From NCBI GenBank assembly GCA_044432725.1, contig JAWXUL010000079.1, positions 1 through 5,770 of the forward strand: a DNA stretch of 5,770 nt, given 5' to 3'. The position numbers and the translations under genes are program-made. Below the pieces are notes generated by a model. The model was not told where the DNA came from and did no database searches. It saw only the letters and a program-made list of their open reading frames with translations. Numbering within the stretch: the first letter of the stretch is position 1; every line of letters starts with the position of its first letter. This DNA is from JAWXUK01 sp044432725. Its GTDB lineage: Bacteria > Bacillota > Clostridia > Oscillospirales > Oscillospiraceae. This document shows positions 1 through 5,670 of this stretch, piece after piece.

Positions 1-1
1 T

Positions 2-382
2 AGTATGGCAATGCTTTCTGCCATGTTAGAAGAAAAAGAAGGAAAAAAAGTGGATTCTGTATTAACAGAAGAGGAAAAAAACACCCCAGAGGAAGAAGCA
101 GCGTTTCAAGCACAATTAGATGCATTGTATGCTGATGAAAATGGGGACGGTTATCTTGATTCTACCCATAATTTAGAGTATATCATCCAACTTAATGATA
201 TTTTAGATGGAAAACTGCCCTATTCCTCCTTGAAAGAGGGGACAAGTAAAATAGTTAGCACAAATAGTTCAAATACTGAAACAAATCCCGTAGCAAGTTC
301 AAAGAGTAAAATAACCACTCCCACCAGTCAAAATGCAAAAAGTCCAGTGAGTTCTGCCAGTGGGTTCACTGGAATAGTCTAA
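2..382 (+). CDS. C-terminal part of an acidic protein with an EF-hand-like loop (5' end outside window)
   Basis: The reading frame is open to the left edge, so this is probably the 3' end of a longer gene. A start at the ATG codons at 5 or 11 cannot be excluded because no upstream sequence is visible. The visible part has about 125 residues. First comes an acidic, Lys/Glu-rich predicted helical stretch, then a calcium-loop-like segment DENGDGYLD at about residues 44-52. Asp, Asn and Asp fall at loop positions 1, 3 and 5 with Gly at 6, as in EF-hand or dockerin loops. Loop position 12 is His instead of the usual acidic residue, so metal binding is uncertain. The last 45 residues are Ser/Thr/Asn-rich low complexity. 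No membrane segment is seen. A strong terminator follows directly, so it is transcriptionally separate from the next unit. I do not recognise the family; function unknown. Confidence 0.6.
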   Translation, partial: SMAMLSAMLEEKEGKKVDSVLTEEEKNTPEEEAAFQAQLDALYADENGDGYLDSTHNLEYIIQLNDILDGKLPYSSLKEGTSKIVSTNSSNTETNPVASSKSKITTPTSQNAKSPVSSASGFTGIV

Positions 383-389
383 AAAACGT

Positions 390-441
390 CCTCCCCTCAA
401 CAAGTCTTTTCTGGCTAAGTTGAGGGGAGGAAATATTTTTT
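390..441 (+). terminator. Rho-independent terminator after the first partial gene
   Basis: A perfect 12-bp inverted repeat is present: CCTCCCCTCAAC at 390-401 pairs with GTTGAGGGGAGG at 419-430 across a 17-nt loop. A run of six T follows at 436-441. It begins 7 nt after the stop codon of the preceding gene. The stem is strong and the T-run is five bases away, so it should act on + strand transcripts. Confidence 0.9.
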
Positions 442-461
442 GCAATTATTTAAAAAAACTC

Positions 462-490
462 TTGACATGGTGGTTTGTTTCTGATAAACT
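462..490 (+). promoter_or_regulatory. Sigma-A-type promoter of the first repressor/M56 unit
   Basis: A perfect -35 TTGACA at 462-467 is separated by 17 bp from a -10-like TAAACT at 485-490 (4 of 6 consensus). It lies between the upstream terminator and the repressor ATG at 541. An imperfect 13-bp dyad, GTTTCTGATAAAC (477-489), covers the end of the spacer and nearly all of the -10 box. That is a plausible place for the repressor encoded downstream to bind, as BlaI-family repressors typically autoregulate. The promoter is well supported; the operator role is inference. Confidence 0.75.
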
Positions 491-540
491 AATAGCAAGG
501 TTGATTGAGGAACAACCACACAAAGAAAGGAGGTACTCCC

Positions 541-903
541 ATGGAAATTTATAAACTGGGACTTGTTGAAACCAAATTTGCTGAAATTATATGGAAAAAT
601 GAGCCTATTCCCTCTGGTGAGTTGGTGAAACTCTGTGCAAAAGAATTAGAATGGAAAAAGCCGACAACTTACACTACCTTGAAAAAGTTGAGTGAACGAG
701 GTATTTTCCAAAACAAAGATGGAATAGTAAGTTCTATACTTTCAAAAGAACAATACTTCTCCATGCAGGGTGAACAACTGGTGGAAGAAGCATTTTCAGG
801 CTCTTTACCCAAATTTTTGGCTGCTTTTGTTTCTCGAAAGGACTTATCCACTGAAGAAATCGAAGAAATCAGAGCAATCATTGATAAAAAATCCGAAGAA
901 TAA
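541..903 (+). CDS. BlaI/MecI/CopY-family transcriptional repressor (first copy)
   Basis: This 120-residue winged-helix repressor has the usual length for the BlaI/MecI family. Residues 3-55 form the DNA-binding part: an initial helix around KFAEIIWKN, then PSGELVKLC and a recognition-helix region KKPTTYTTLKKLSERG (about 39-54), matching the family pattern of a Thr-rich helix followed by a Gly turn and wing. The C-terminal part, PKFLAAF to LSTEEIEEIRAII (about 90-114), matches the dimerisation helices of the family. The start was chosen at ATG 541 because AAAGGAGGT (526-534) lies 6 nt upstream. The in-frame TTG at 505 would place this ribosome site inside the gene. The position matching the Asn-Phe cleavage site of staphylococcal BlaI/MecI appears to be Ala-Phe (residues 95-96), so the mode of inactivation may differ. 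The gene is followed closely by an M56 peptidase, the classic partner. It probably represses its own operon. Confidence 0.9.
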   Translation: MEIYKLGLVETKFAEIIWKNEPIPSGELVKLCAKELEWKKPTTYTTLKKLSERGIFQNKDGIVSSILSKEQYFSMQGEQLVEEAFSGSLPKFLAAFVSRKDLSTEEIEEIRAIIDKKSEE

Positions 904-915
904 GGAGATGTTTCT

Positions 916-2469
916 ATGTTAGATGTGCTTTTTCAACAGGTACTTTCCTGTAGTCTTATCGGTTCTTATGTGATTATTGCTGTTATGGTGACACGATTAT
1001 TTCTGAAAAAATCACCTAAAATATACTCGTATGTCCTGTGGTCTGTGGTTTTCTTTCGTTTACTTGTGCCATTTACCCTAGAAAGTCCTTTGGCTATTTT
1101 ACCAGAAACACAAAGCATTTTGCCCATGAAACAAGAAACAAGTACAATTTCACAAGAAAAAAAAGAAAATCAGGTTTCCACGTCTGGAAGTCCTGAAGTC
1201 ATCATTTCTTCCAGTGAATTTCAGGATTCTGTCCAAAATTCTACTTCAGTCTGGTCAATTATATGGTGTGTGGGTATGAGTATTTTGGTGATACCTAGTC
1301 TATTTTCAGTGGTAAAACTTCATAAAAAGTTAAGAATTTCTTTTCATTTAGAGAAAAATATCTATTTAGTAGACAGTATTGATACACCTTTTGTTTGGGG
1401 ATTGTTGAAGCCGAAAATTTATTTACCATCTGCTCTAAAAGAAGAAGAAAAGGAATGTGTTGTTCCACACGAAGAATATCACTTAAAAAGATTTGACCAT
1501 CTCACTCGATTACTTGCTTTTTTCACCTTGATATTACACTGGTTTAATCCTCTTGTTTGGTGTGCCTTTGTCTTATCAGGGAGAGATATGGAACTGTCAG
1601 TCGATGAAAAAGTGATAAAGAATCTTGTTCAGGAAAGTCATAGCACAGCACATGAATCAATTATCAAGAAAAAATATGCGACTTTACTATTGGAATTGGG
1701 TACAAAGAAAAGTTCTTTTGTACCACTGTATGTTACGCCAACTTTTCGGTATGGTGAAACAAGAGAAAGGGTGAATCATGTTATGAAAATGAAAAAAACG
1801 AAGTTGTGGGTGTCTGGTTTGTCAGCTATGTTGGTGATGGGTTTTGTAGTGGGTTTTTCTACTAATACAAATCAAAAGAAAACACCCATGGCTTCAGAAC
1901 CATTTCATTGCTTTGAACAGTTGGAGCAAGTGGAGAAAGCTACTATCTATCATTTTCACGATACAACCACAGTTTCTTATGACAAAATGGAAAAAGATGG
2001 GACGAATGAAGTTCAATATCAGGAATTGATGAGCATTTTTCAAAAATACACCTTCACACCTGTGGACTACAAGGAATATGCCTCCTCTGGTGGAGGAATA
2101 AACGAGAGAACAGGTAGATTTGACCCCAGTATTTTTTATGCCTATGATATTACAGCCCCCACAGACTACCGAGGTGACAGTTTTGAATTGCGATTTTTTA
2201 CTAGTGAAGATGATTTTATAGAAATAGATATTTTTGAAAATGGGAGAGGAATCATTTCCATTGGAACAGAGGATTTCAACCACTATAGAAAGCCCGTTGA
2301 GGAACGACTAGAAACCCTAGATGAAGAATCTGATAAGCCAGATTTTTATTATTCTTATCCATTTTATTTAGAAGGTTCAAATTATGAATTATTCAATGAA
2401 TTAATGGAATACTCAGATAATAACCAGTTTGAAGGTATCATGGCTATGGACTTTTATACTTGGAACTGA
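916..2469 (+). CDS. BlaR1/MecR1-type M56 membrane metallopeptidase with an unrecognised C-terminal domain
   Basis: This 517-residue membrane sensor-protease probably acts on the neighbouring repressor or its pathway. Hydrophobic segments lie near residues 12-30, 36-54, 112-133 and 296-314, with another apolar stretch around 198-220. The zinc-protease motif HEEYH is at 185-189. It is followed by the family signature HWFNPLVW (208-215) and a third-ligand region with Glu226 in MELSVDE, where Val replaces the usual Cys. A 55-residue Ser/Glu/Thr-rich loop (about 56-111) separates segments two and three. Beyond 315 lies a roughly 200-residue, presumably extracytoplasmic domain rich in Asp, Glu, Tyr and Phe. 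It lacks a convincing SxxK/SxN/KTG set, so a beta-lactam sensor role is not supported. The ATG is preceded by AAGGAG (902-907), which overlaps the repressor stop. The 12-bp gap indicates co-transcription. The terminator at 2492 ends the unit. Confidence 0.88.
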   Translation: MLDVLFQQVLSCSLIGSYVIIAVMVTRLFLKKSPKIYSYVLWSVVFFRLLVPFTLESPLAILPETQSILPMKQETSTISQEKKENQVSTSGSPEVIISSSEFQDSVQNSTSVWSIIWCVGMSILVIPSLFSVVKLHKKLRISFHLEKNIYLVDSIDTPFVWGLLKPKIYLPSALKEEEKECVVPHEEYHLKRFDHLTRLLAFFTLILHWFNPLVWCAFVLSGRDMELSVDEKVIKNLVQESHSTAHESIIKKKYATLLLELGTKKSSFVPLYVTPTFRYGETRERVNHVMKMKKTKLWVSGLSAMLVMGFVVGFSTNTNQKKTPMASEPFHCFEQLEQVEKATIYHFHDTTTVSYDKMEKDGTNEVQYQELMSIFQKYTFTPVDYKEYASSGGGINERTGRFDPSIFYAYDITAPTDYRGDSFELRFFTSEDDFIEIDIFENGRGIISIGTEDFNHYRKPVEERLETLDEESDKPDFYYSYPFYLEGSNYELFNELMEYSDNNQFEGIMAMDFYTWN

Positions 2470-2491
2470 ATAAAACCCACATCCCCAAACT

Positions 2492-2529
2492 GTCGCACTG
2501 GACTTAAAACCAGTGCGACCGATTTTTTT
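2492..2529 (+). terminator. Rho-independent terminator of the first repressor/M56 operon
   Basis: A perfect 10-bp stem is formed by GTCGCACTGG (2492-2501) and CCAGTGCGAC (2510-2519) around an 8-nt loop. Seven T follow at 2523-2529. It starts 23 nt after the stop codon of the M56 gene. Confidence 0.92.
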
Positions 2530-2553
2530 ATACCTCTTCCCACATCTTCCAAT

Positions 2554-2583
2554 CCCCCCACTGGAAACGGTGGGGGGAGTTTT
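2554..2583 (+). terminator. Second G/C-rich hairpin, possible back-up terminator
   Basis: CCCCCCACTG (2554-2563) pairs with CGGTGGGGGG (2568-2577), with one G-U wobble in RNA, around a GAAA loop that fits the GNRA tetraloop pattern. Only four T (2580-2583) follow, so it would be a weak terminator on its own. It sits 24 bp after the main terminator and 27 bp before the next -35 box. It may insulate the second operon from read-through. The opposite strand has no T-run, so it is unlikely to serve a minus-strand gene. Confidence 0.5.
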
Positions 2584-2610
2584 ACATATCTTGCAATTCC
2601 AAAATAACTC

Positions 2611-2625
2611 TTGACATTATGTCAA
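2611..2625. promoter_or_regulatory. Perfect dyad over the -35 box, candidate operator
   Basis: TTGACATTATGTCAA is a perfect inverted repeat with 7-bp arms around a central T, and it includes the whole -35 hexamer. Its core ACA-N3-TGT is shared with the dyad 35 bp downstream (centre to centre). BlaI/MecI/CopY repressors bind dyads with ACA/TGT half sites, so this is a likely binding site for the repressor encoded at 2682. Binding itself is inference. Confidence 0.55.
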
Positions 2626-2639
2626 AAATAATATATACT
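2611..2639 (+). promoter_or_regulatory. Strong sigma-A-type promoter of the second repressor/M56/array unit
   Basis: A perfect -35 TTGACA (2611-2616), a 17-bp A/T-rich spacer and a -10 TATACT (2634-2639, 5 of 6 consensus) make this the best promoter in the window. It lies 43 bp upstream of the second repressor ATG. Two dyads described separately flank or overlap it, which suggests tight repression. No further terminator is seen up to the window end, so it could drive the second repressor, the second M56 gene and the tandem array. Confidence 0.85.
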
Positions 2640-2646
2640 TAGTACA

Positions 2647-2659
2647 CTACAGTATGTAG
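2647..2659. promoter_or_regulatory. Dyad downstream of the -10 box, candidate operator
   Basis: CTACAGTATGTAG has 5-bp arms (CTACA and TGTAG) separated by three bases. The TACA/TGTA half sites are those typical of BlaI/MecI and CopY operators, although the published cop box uses a 2-bp gap. The site starts 8 bp after the -10 box, in the expected initial transcribed region. There a repressor would block initiation or escape. Together with the dyad at 2611 it suggests two-site binding on one promoter. Confidence 0.6.
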
Positions 2660-2681
2660 AAATAATTTTAGGAGCTTATTT

Positions 2682-3098
2682 ATGAAAAAAGGAAAACTGA
2701 CAGAGAGTGAAAAATATTTGATGGAGCTTCTGTGGGAAATGGACGGAGCCGTGGCTATGCCAAGCATTATGAAGGCACAAACAGAAGTACGTGGGTGGAA
2801 ATACAGCACTGTGAACACTTTGTTGGTGCGAATGATTGAAAAAGGGTATCTTTTGAAAGAAAAAGCCACTTACAGACCTGCGTACACAAAAGAGGGGTAT
2901 CGAGAACTGGAAACGGAAGATTTTATGGAAGAAATCCACGAAAACTCTGTGAAAAATCTTATGGTAGCACTGACAGGAAAAATGAAACTAAGCCAAGAGG
3001 AATTAGAGGACTTGCAACAGTGGTTGGACGAGCAAAAAGAGGCTGTTGATTCTGACCCAGCACCAAAAAGCAAAAAGAAAGCAAAAGGGGTAAAATAG
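2682..3098 (+). CDS. BlaI/MecI/CopY-family transcriptional repressor (second copy)
   Basis: This 138-residue repressor fits the family better than the copy at 541. The winged-helix part begins LTESEKYLMELLW (6-18), followed by a recognition helix in WKYSTVNTLLVRMIEKGYL (39-57), close to the family pattern of S-T-V-x-T-L-L-x-R-hydrophobic-x-x-K-G. A wing (LKEKATYRPAYT) follows. The dimerisation segment is around residues 90-117, with LSQEELEDLQQWL. A Lys-rich tail (129-138) is extra. The site matching Asn-Phe of staphylococcal BlaI appears to be Ala-Leu (97-98). AGGAG (2670-2674) lies 7 nt before the ATG. The stop TAG shares its G with the GTG start of the next gene, which implies translational coupling. 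It probably binds the dyads at 2611-2625 and 2647-2659 and autoregulates. It is clearly diverged from the first copy, so the two units are not a recent duplication. Confidence 0.93.
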   Translation: MKKGKLTESEKYLMELLWEMDGAVAMPSIMKAQTEVRGWKYSTVNTLLVRMIEKGYLLKEKATYRPAYTKEGYRELETEDFMEEIHENSVKNLMVALTGKMKLSQEELEDLQQWLDEQKEAVDSDPAPKSKKKAKGVK

Positions 3099-4249
3099 TG
3101 AATTTAGAATACCTATTCTTCTATTCGCCCTTTGCTACGATGCTTTACAGCATTTTTAATACTGTGCTTTTGACCTCGATTTTCGGCACAATGGCATTTG
3201 CCCTCTACTGGCTGATTTCTCCTGTTTTCAGGAAAACATTGTTTCCAAAAGCACAAAAGCAAGTCTTATCTTTCCTGTTACTTCTCTTTTTTCTTCCCTA
3301 TCAGGTATTTTTGATAAAAATTCCAAGTTACCTTCAAATTGTCGGAAACTATGTGGAATGGACTCCAGAAATGTACGAAAAAGCCATGCACGATATGTGG
3401 AAATCTGCCAATCCTAGCCATTTTAATCCAGAGGTATATATTCCCAACCACTATCAGGTGATGACTGTTCTTGCCTATATTTGGCTTGTTGTTATGGGAA
3501 TATTGACCGTAAAAGGATTATATTCTTATCAAAAAAGCCAAAAACATCTCAAAAAGCACCTTGAACCTATGAGCAATCCAGAAGTTTTAGAGGAATATAG
3601 GCGGTGTTCTGAAAAAATGGGCAGAAAAAATCCCCCTGAACTTTTTACCCACCCCTACATCAGCACCCCTATGTTGACAGGTTTTTTTCAACCGAAAATA
3701 TTTCTTCCCAACAACTTTTCAAGGGATAATGAGGTACTTTCTGCTGTGTTTCTCCACGAATTATCCCATGACAAAGGGAAAGACTTGTGCTTGCAATGTT
3801 TCGGTGAAATGGCTAAAATAATTCATTGGTTTAACCCTTTGATTTATGTTCTGCTGAACACACAAAGTTTTTGGTGTGAAATCCTCTGCGACCAAGTGGT
3901 GGTGGAAGATTTTGATAAAAACCAACGAATAAACTACGCACAAAGTATCCTTTCTTCTGGGAAAAAAGAAGAATTAGAACTTCTTTCTGTGGCAAAACTT
4001 TCCGAAGGAACGTGGAAACCACTCACCATGAAGAATCGTTTGGCAATGATTTGTCAGGAACAACATCATAAAAAGAGTAAGGGAAAAGTGTTTCTTTCCA
4101 GAATCCTACTCCTGATATTTTGTGTTGTTATTCTGTATTTTTCTTTCAAATTGGGAGAAAAATCCCCTATTGTTGACTCTGTGTTCCCTTATGTGAAAGA
4201 ACTTTATCCCAGAATCGTCATTTATTACCCAGATTTTCAAAATTTTTAG
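3098..4249 (+). CDS. M56-family membrane metallopeptidase without a large sensor domain
   Basis: This BlaR1-like membrane protease has 383 residues. Hydrophobic segments fall near residues 16-40, 55-75, 122-142 and 332-350, with an apolar stretch IIHWFNPLIYVLL at 241-253. Zinc motif HELSH is at 220-224 and a third-ligand region with Glu261 occurs in WCEILCDQ. The usual final Glu of this CDE motif is Gln266 here. The segment TPMLTGFFQPKIFLP (190-204) matches the conserved stretch before HExxH in M56 proteins. After the last membrane segment only about 33 residues remain, so there is no penicillin-binding sensor. The 45-residue loop between segments two and three (about 76-121) is the main candidate for an external sensing surface. 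The GTG start overlaps the repressor stop; AGGGG (3086-3090) lies 7 nt upstream. The next in-frame ATG (3140) has less support and would shorten the N terminus. The tandem array starts 17 bp downstream, so the genes are probably co-transcribed. Confidence 0.88.
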   Translation: MNLEYLFFYSPFATMLYSIFNTVLLTSIFGTMAFALYWLISPVFRKTLFPKAQKQVLSFLLLLFFLPYQVFLIKIPSYLQIVGNYVEWTPEMYEKAMHDMWKSANPSHFNPEVYIPNHYQVMTVLAYIWLVVMGILTVKGLYSYQKSQKHLKKHLEPMSNPEVLEEYRRCSEKMGRKNPPELFTHPYISTPMLTGFFQPKIFLPNNFSRDNEVLSAVFLHELSHDKGKDLCLQCFGEMAKIIHWFNPLIYVLLNTQSFWCEILCDQVVVEDFDKNQRINYAQSILSSGKKEELELLSVAKLSEGTWKPLTMKNRLAMICQEQHHKKSKGKVFLSRILLLIFCVVILYFSFKLGEKSPIVDSVFPYVKELYPRIVIYYPDFQNF

Positions 4250-4266
4250 CAAAGGAAGTGTCTATC

Positions 4267-4920
4267 ATGACAATCAACGGCTTAAACACAGGAAACACGA
4301 TTTCCTACTACGATTACTCTAAAATCAACGCAAAAACGGAGAGTAACACCACCAGCACCACCCAAACCACAGATACCTACACCATCAGCGATGAAGCAAA
4401 GGCTTCTCAAGAAGTGGAATCCACCGAGGAAGGCTTTGTCAATAACACTGGCTACCCTGATGAGTTGATTAAAATGCTTTATGAAGAAGCGAAGAAAGAC
4501 GCACACAAAGGGGATTATATGTCCTCTAAGGCATCGCAGTCTATTATTCAATATGCCGAAAAGACAGCGGGTCCAGATAGAGCCAGTCTTATGATGCAAA
4601 TGACACCATATATAAAACCATCTGCTGGCACTTATCTTCCGAATATGTTGTCGCTTTTGAATGGATTTACTGCAAATCTGAATTATGGAACGAAAGATGA
4701 AGCACTTTTTGTCTATAATCCTGCTGGTGAAAAAGTTCTTACCTACAGCCATCGTGATGGTATGTGGACCACTGATCATACAAAAGCAGAAACTGACGAA
4801 ATGTCTACAATCATGCACATTTATAAAGATGCCTTTGATGCCGAACGTAGCGTAATGCACGAAAATGGAATTAAGGATTCCTCTGGGAAAGTCCCAACTG
4901 ACCCTTATACCTTTACTTAG
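4267..4920 (+). CDS. Tandem-array protein, copy 1 (unrecognised family)
   Basis: This 217-residue protein has no signal peptide or membrane segment. Residues 1-57 form a Tyr/Ser/Thr/Asn-rich leader beginning MTINGLNTGN and ending near TYTISDEAKASQEVE. The leader is 56 of 57 identical to copy 2. The TISDEAK stretch recalls the SEEAK-type segment near the N terminus of FlgM-like and other clostridial flagellar-associated proteins; this likeness is weak and from memory. Residues 58-217 are about 71% identical to copy 2 by hand count. Invariant blocks are GPDRASLM, KPSAGTYLPNML, NYGTKDEA, TYSHRDGMW, YKDAFDAERS and the C-terminal DPYTFT. ATG 4267 was chosen over the in-frame GTG at 4258 because it aligns with the paralogue starts and has AAAGGAAG (4251-4258) 8 nt upstream. 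The GTG lies in that site. The gene follows the M56 gene by 17 bp. Function unknown. Confidence 0.85.
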   Translation: MTINGLNTGNTISYYDYSKINAKTESNTTSTTQTTDTYTISDEAKASQEVESTEEGFVNNTGYPDELIKMLYEEAKKDAHKGDYMSSKASQSIIQYAEKTAGPDRASLMMQMTPYIKPSAGTYLPNMLSLLNGFTANLNYGTKDEALFVYNPAGEKVLTYSHRDGMWTTDHTKAETDEMSTIMHIYKDAFDAERSVMHENGIKDSSGKVPTDPYTFT

Positions 4921-4983
4921 GTGTAACCCATACTGAAAAAAGGAGATGTAAACATGACAATCAACGGCTTAAACACAGGAAAC
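4898..4983 (+). repeat. 86-bp perfect direct repeat, copy A (gene end, spacer, next gene start)
   Basis: These 86 bases are identical to 5585-5670. They cover the last 23 bases of array gene 1, the 33-bp spacer (4921-4953) with its AAGGAG ribosome site, and the first 30 bases of array gene 2. No promoter or hairpin is seen in the spacer. Its role appears to be translational re-initiation within a polycistronic message. Confidence 0.9.
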
Positions 4984-5607
4984 TCGATTTCCTACTACGA
5001 TTACTCTAAAATCAACGCAAAAACGGAGAGTAACACCACCAGCACCACCCAAACCACAGATACCTACACCATCAGCGATGAAGCAAAGGCTTCTCAAGAA
5101 GTGGAATCCACCGAGGAAGGCTTTGTCAATGATACTGGTTTTCCAGATGACTTGGTGAAATTTCTTCGTGAAGAAGCAACGAAGAACGCACAACAAGGAG
5201 AATATATGTCCAAGAGTGCTTCAAGTAAAATTATTGCTTATTCTGAAAAAACAGTGGGTCCTGATCGAGCAAGCTTGATGACACAAATGTCAGCTTATGT
5301 CAAACCATCAGCGGGTACTTATCTTCCCAATATGTTGGCACTCTGGGACGGATTCTATGCTGATTTGAATTATGGAACAAAAGATGAAGCCATATTTGTG
5401 AAAAATAATTTGGGCGAAACTGTTCTTACCTATAGCCATCGTGATGGTATGTGGAGTAAATTTTCGACAAAAGCCGAGAACGATATGCAAAAAGAACTTC
5501 GCATGATTTATAAAGATGCTTTTGATGCTGAACGTAGCATAATGCACGAAAATGGCATTAAGGATTCCACTGGGAAAGTTCCATCTGACCCTTATACCTT
5601 TACTTAG
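4954..5607 (+). CDS. Tandem-array protein, copy 2 (unrecognised family)
   Basis: This second complete 217-residue paralogue aligns with copy 1 without gaps. The leader (1-57) differs only by Ser for Thr at residue 11. The underlying 177 bases differ at one position, so even silent sites are conserved. The body (58-217) carries 47 substitutions by hand count. They cluster at 69-97 and in the segment about 157-173, after TYSHRDGMW and before YKDAFDAERS. The C-terminal block around HENGIKDS and DPYTFT is nearly invariant. A strong ribosome site, AAGGAG (4940-4945), lies 8 nt before the ATG. Soluble, no visible export signal. Its 33-bp upstream spacer is identical to the one before copy 3, so the copies are likely co-transcribed and similarly translated. 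Function unknown. Confidence 0.88.
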   Translation: MTINGLNTGNSISYYDYSKINAKTESNTTSTTQTTDTYTISDEAKASQEVESTEEGFVNDTGFPDDLVKFLREEATKNAQQGEYMSKSASSKIIAYSEKTVGPDRASLMTQMSAYVKPSAGTYLPNMLALWDGFYADLNYGTKDEAIFVKNNLGETVLTYSHRDGMWSKFSTKAENDMQKELRMIYKDAFDAERSIMHENGIKDSTGKVPSDPYTFT

Positions 5608-5670
5608 GTGTAACCCATACTGAAAAAAGGAGATGTAAACATGACAATCAACGGCTTAAACACAGGAAAC
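5585..5670 (+). repeat. 86-bp perfect direct repeat, copy B (gene end, spacer, next gene start)
   Basis: This is the second copy of the 86-bp repeat at 4898-4983, spanning the end of array gene 2, the spacer 5608-5640 and the start of array gene 3. A perfect repeat of this length is a natural site for unequal recombination, which would add or remove whole 687-bp units. Confidence 0.9.

Noticed and set aside
499..517. GGTTG-N9-CAACC inverted repeat in the 5' leader of the first repressor gene
   Set aside because: The arms are only 5 bp, there is no T-run, and it does not cover the ribosome site. Chance is a sufficient explanation.
505..540. TTG start that would extend the first repressor by 12 residues
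   Set aside because: The extension encodes the AAAGGAGGT ribosome site itself, and the ATG at 541 is ideally spaced from it. The protein from 541 already matches the family length.
1975..1986. SYDK (SxxK-like) motif in the C-terminal domain of the first M56 protein
   Set aside because: The SxxK pattern is short and common. No convincing SxN or KTG partner motifs follow, and the domain does not otherwise resemble the BlaR1 sensor.
4258..4266. GTG start adding three residues to array copy 1
   Set aside because: The GTG overlaps the AAAGGAAG ribosome site, and both other copies start at the ATG equivalent to 4267.
4282..4860. Long minus-strand open frame (192 codons) opposite array copy 1, with a shorter version opposite copy 2
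   Set aside because: It lies wholly antisense to a well-supported gene, has Cys/Phe/His-rich composition typical of an antisense shadow, and is broken up in copy 2 (stretches at 4969-5196 and 5308-5547).
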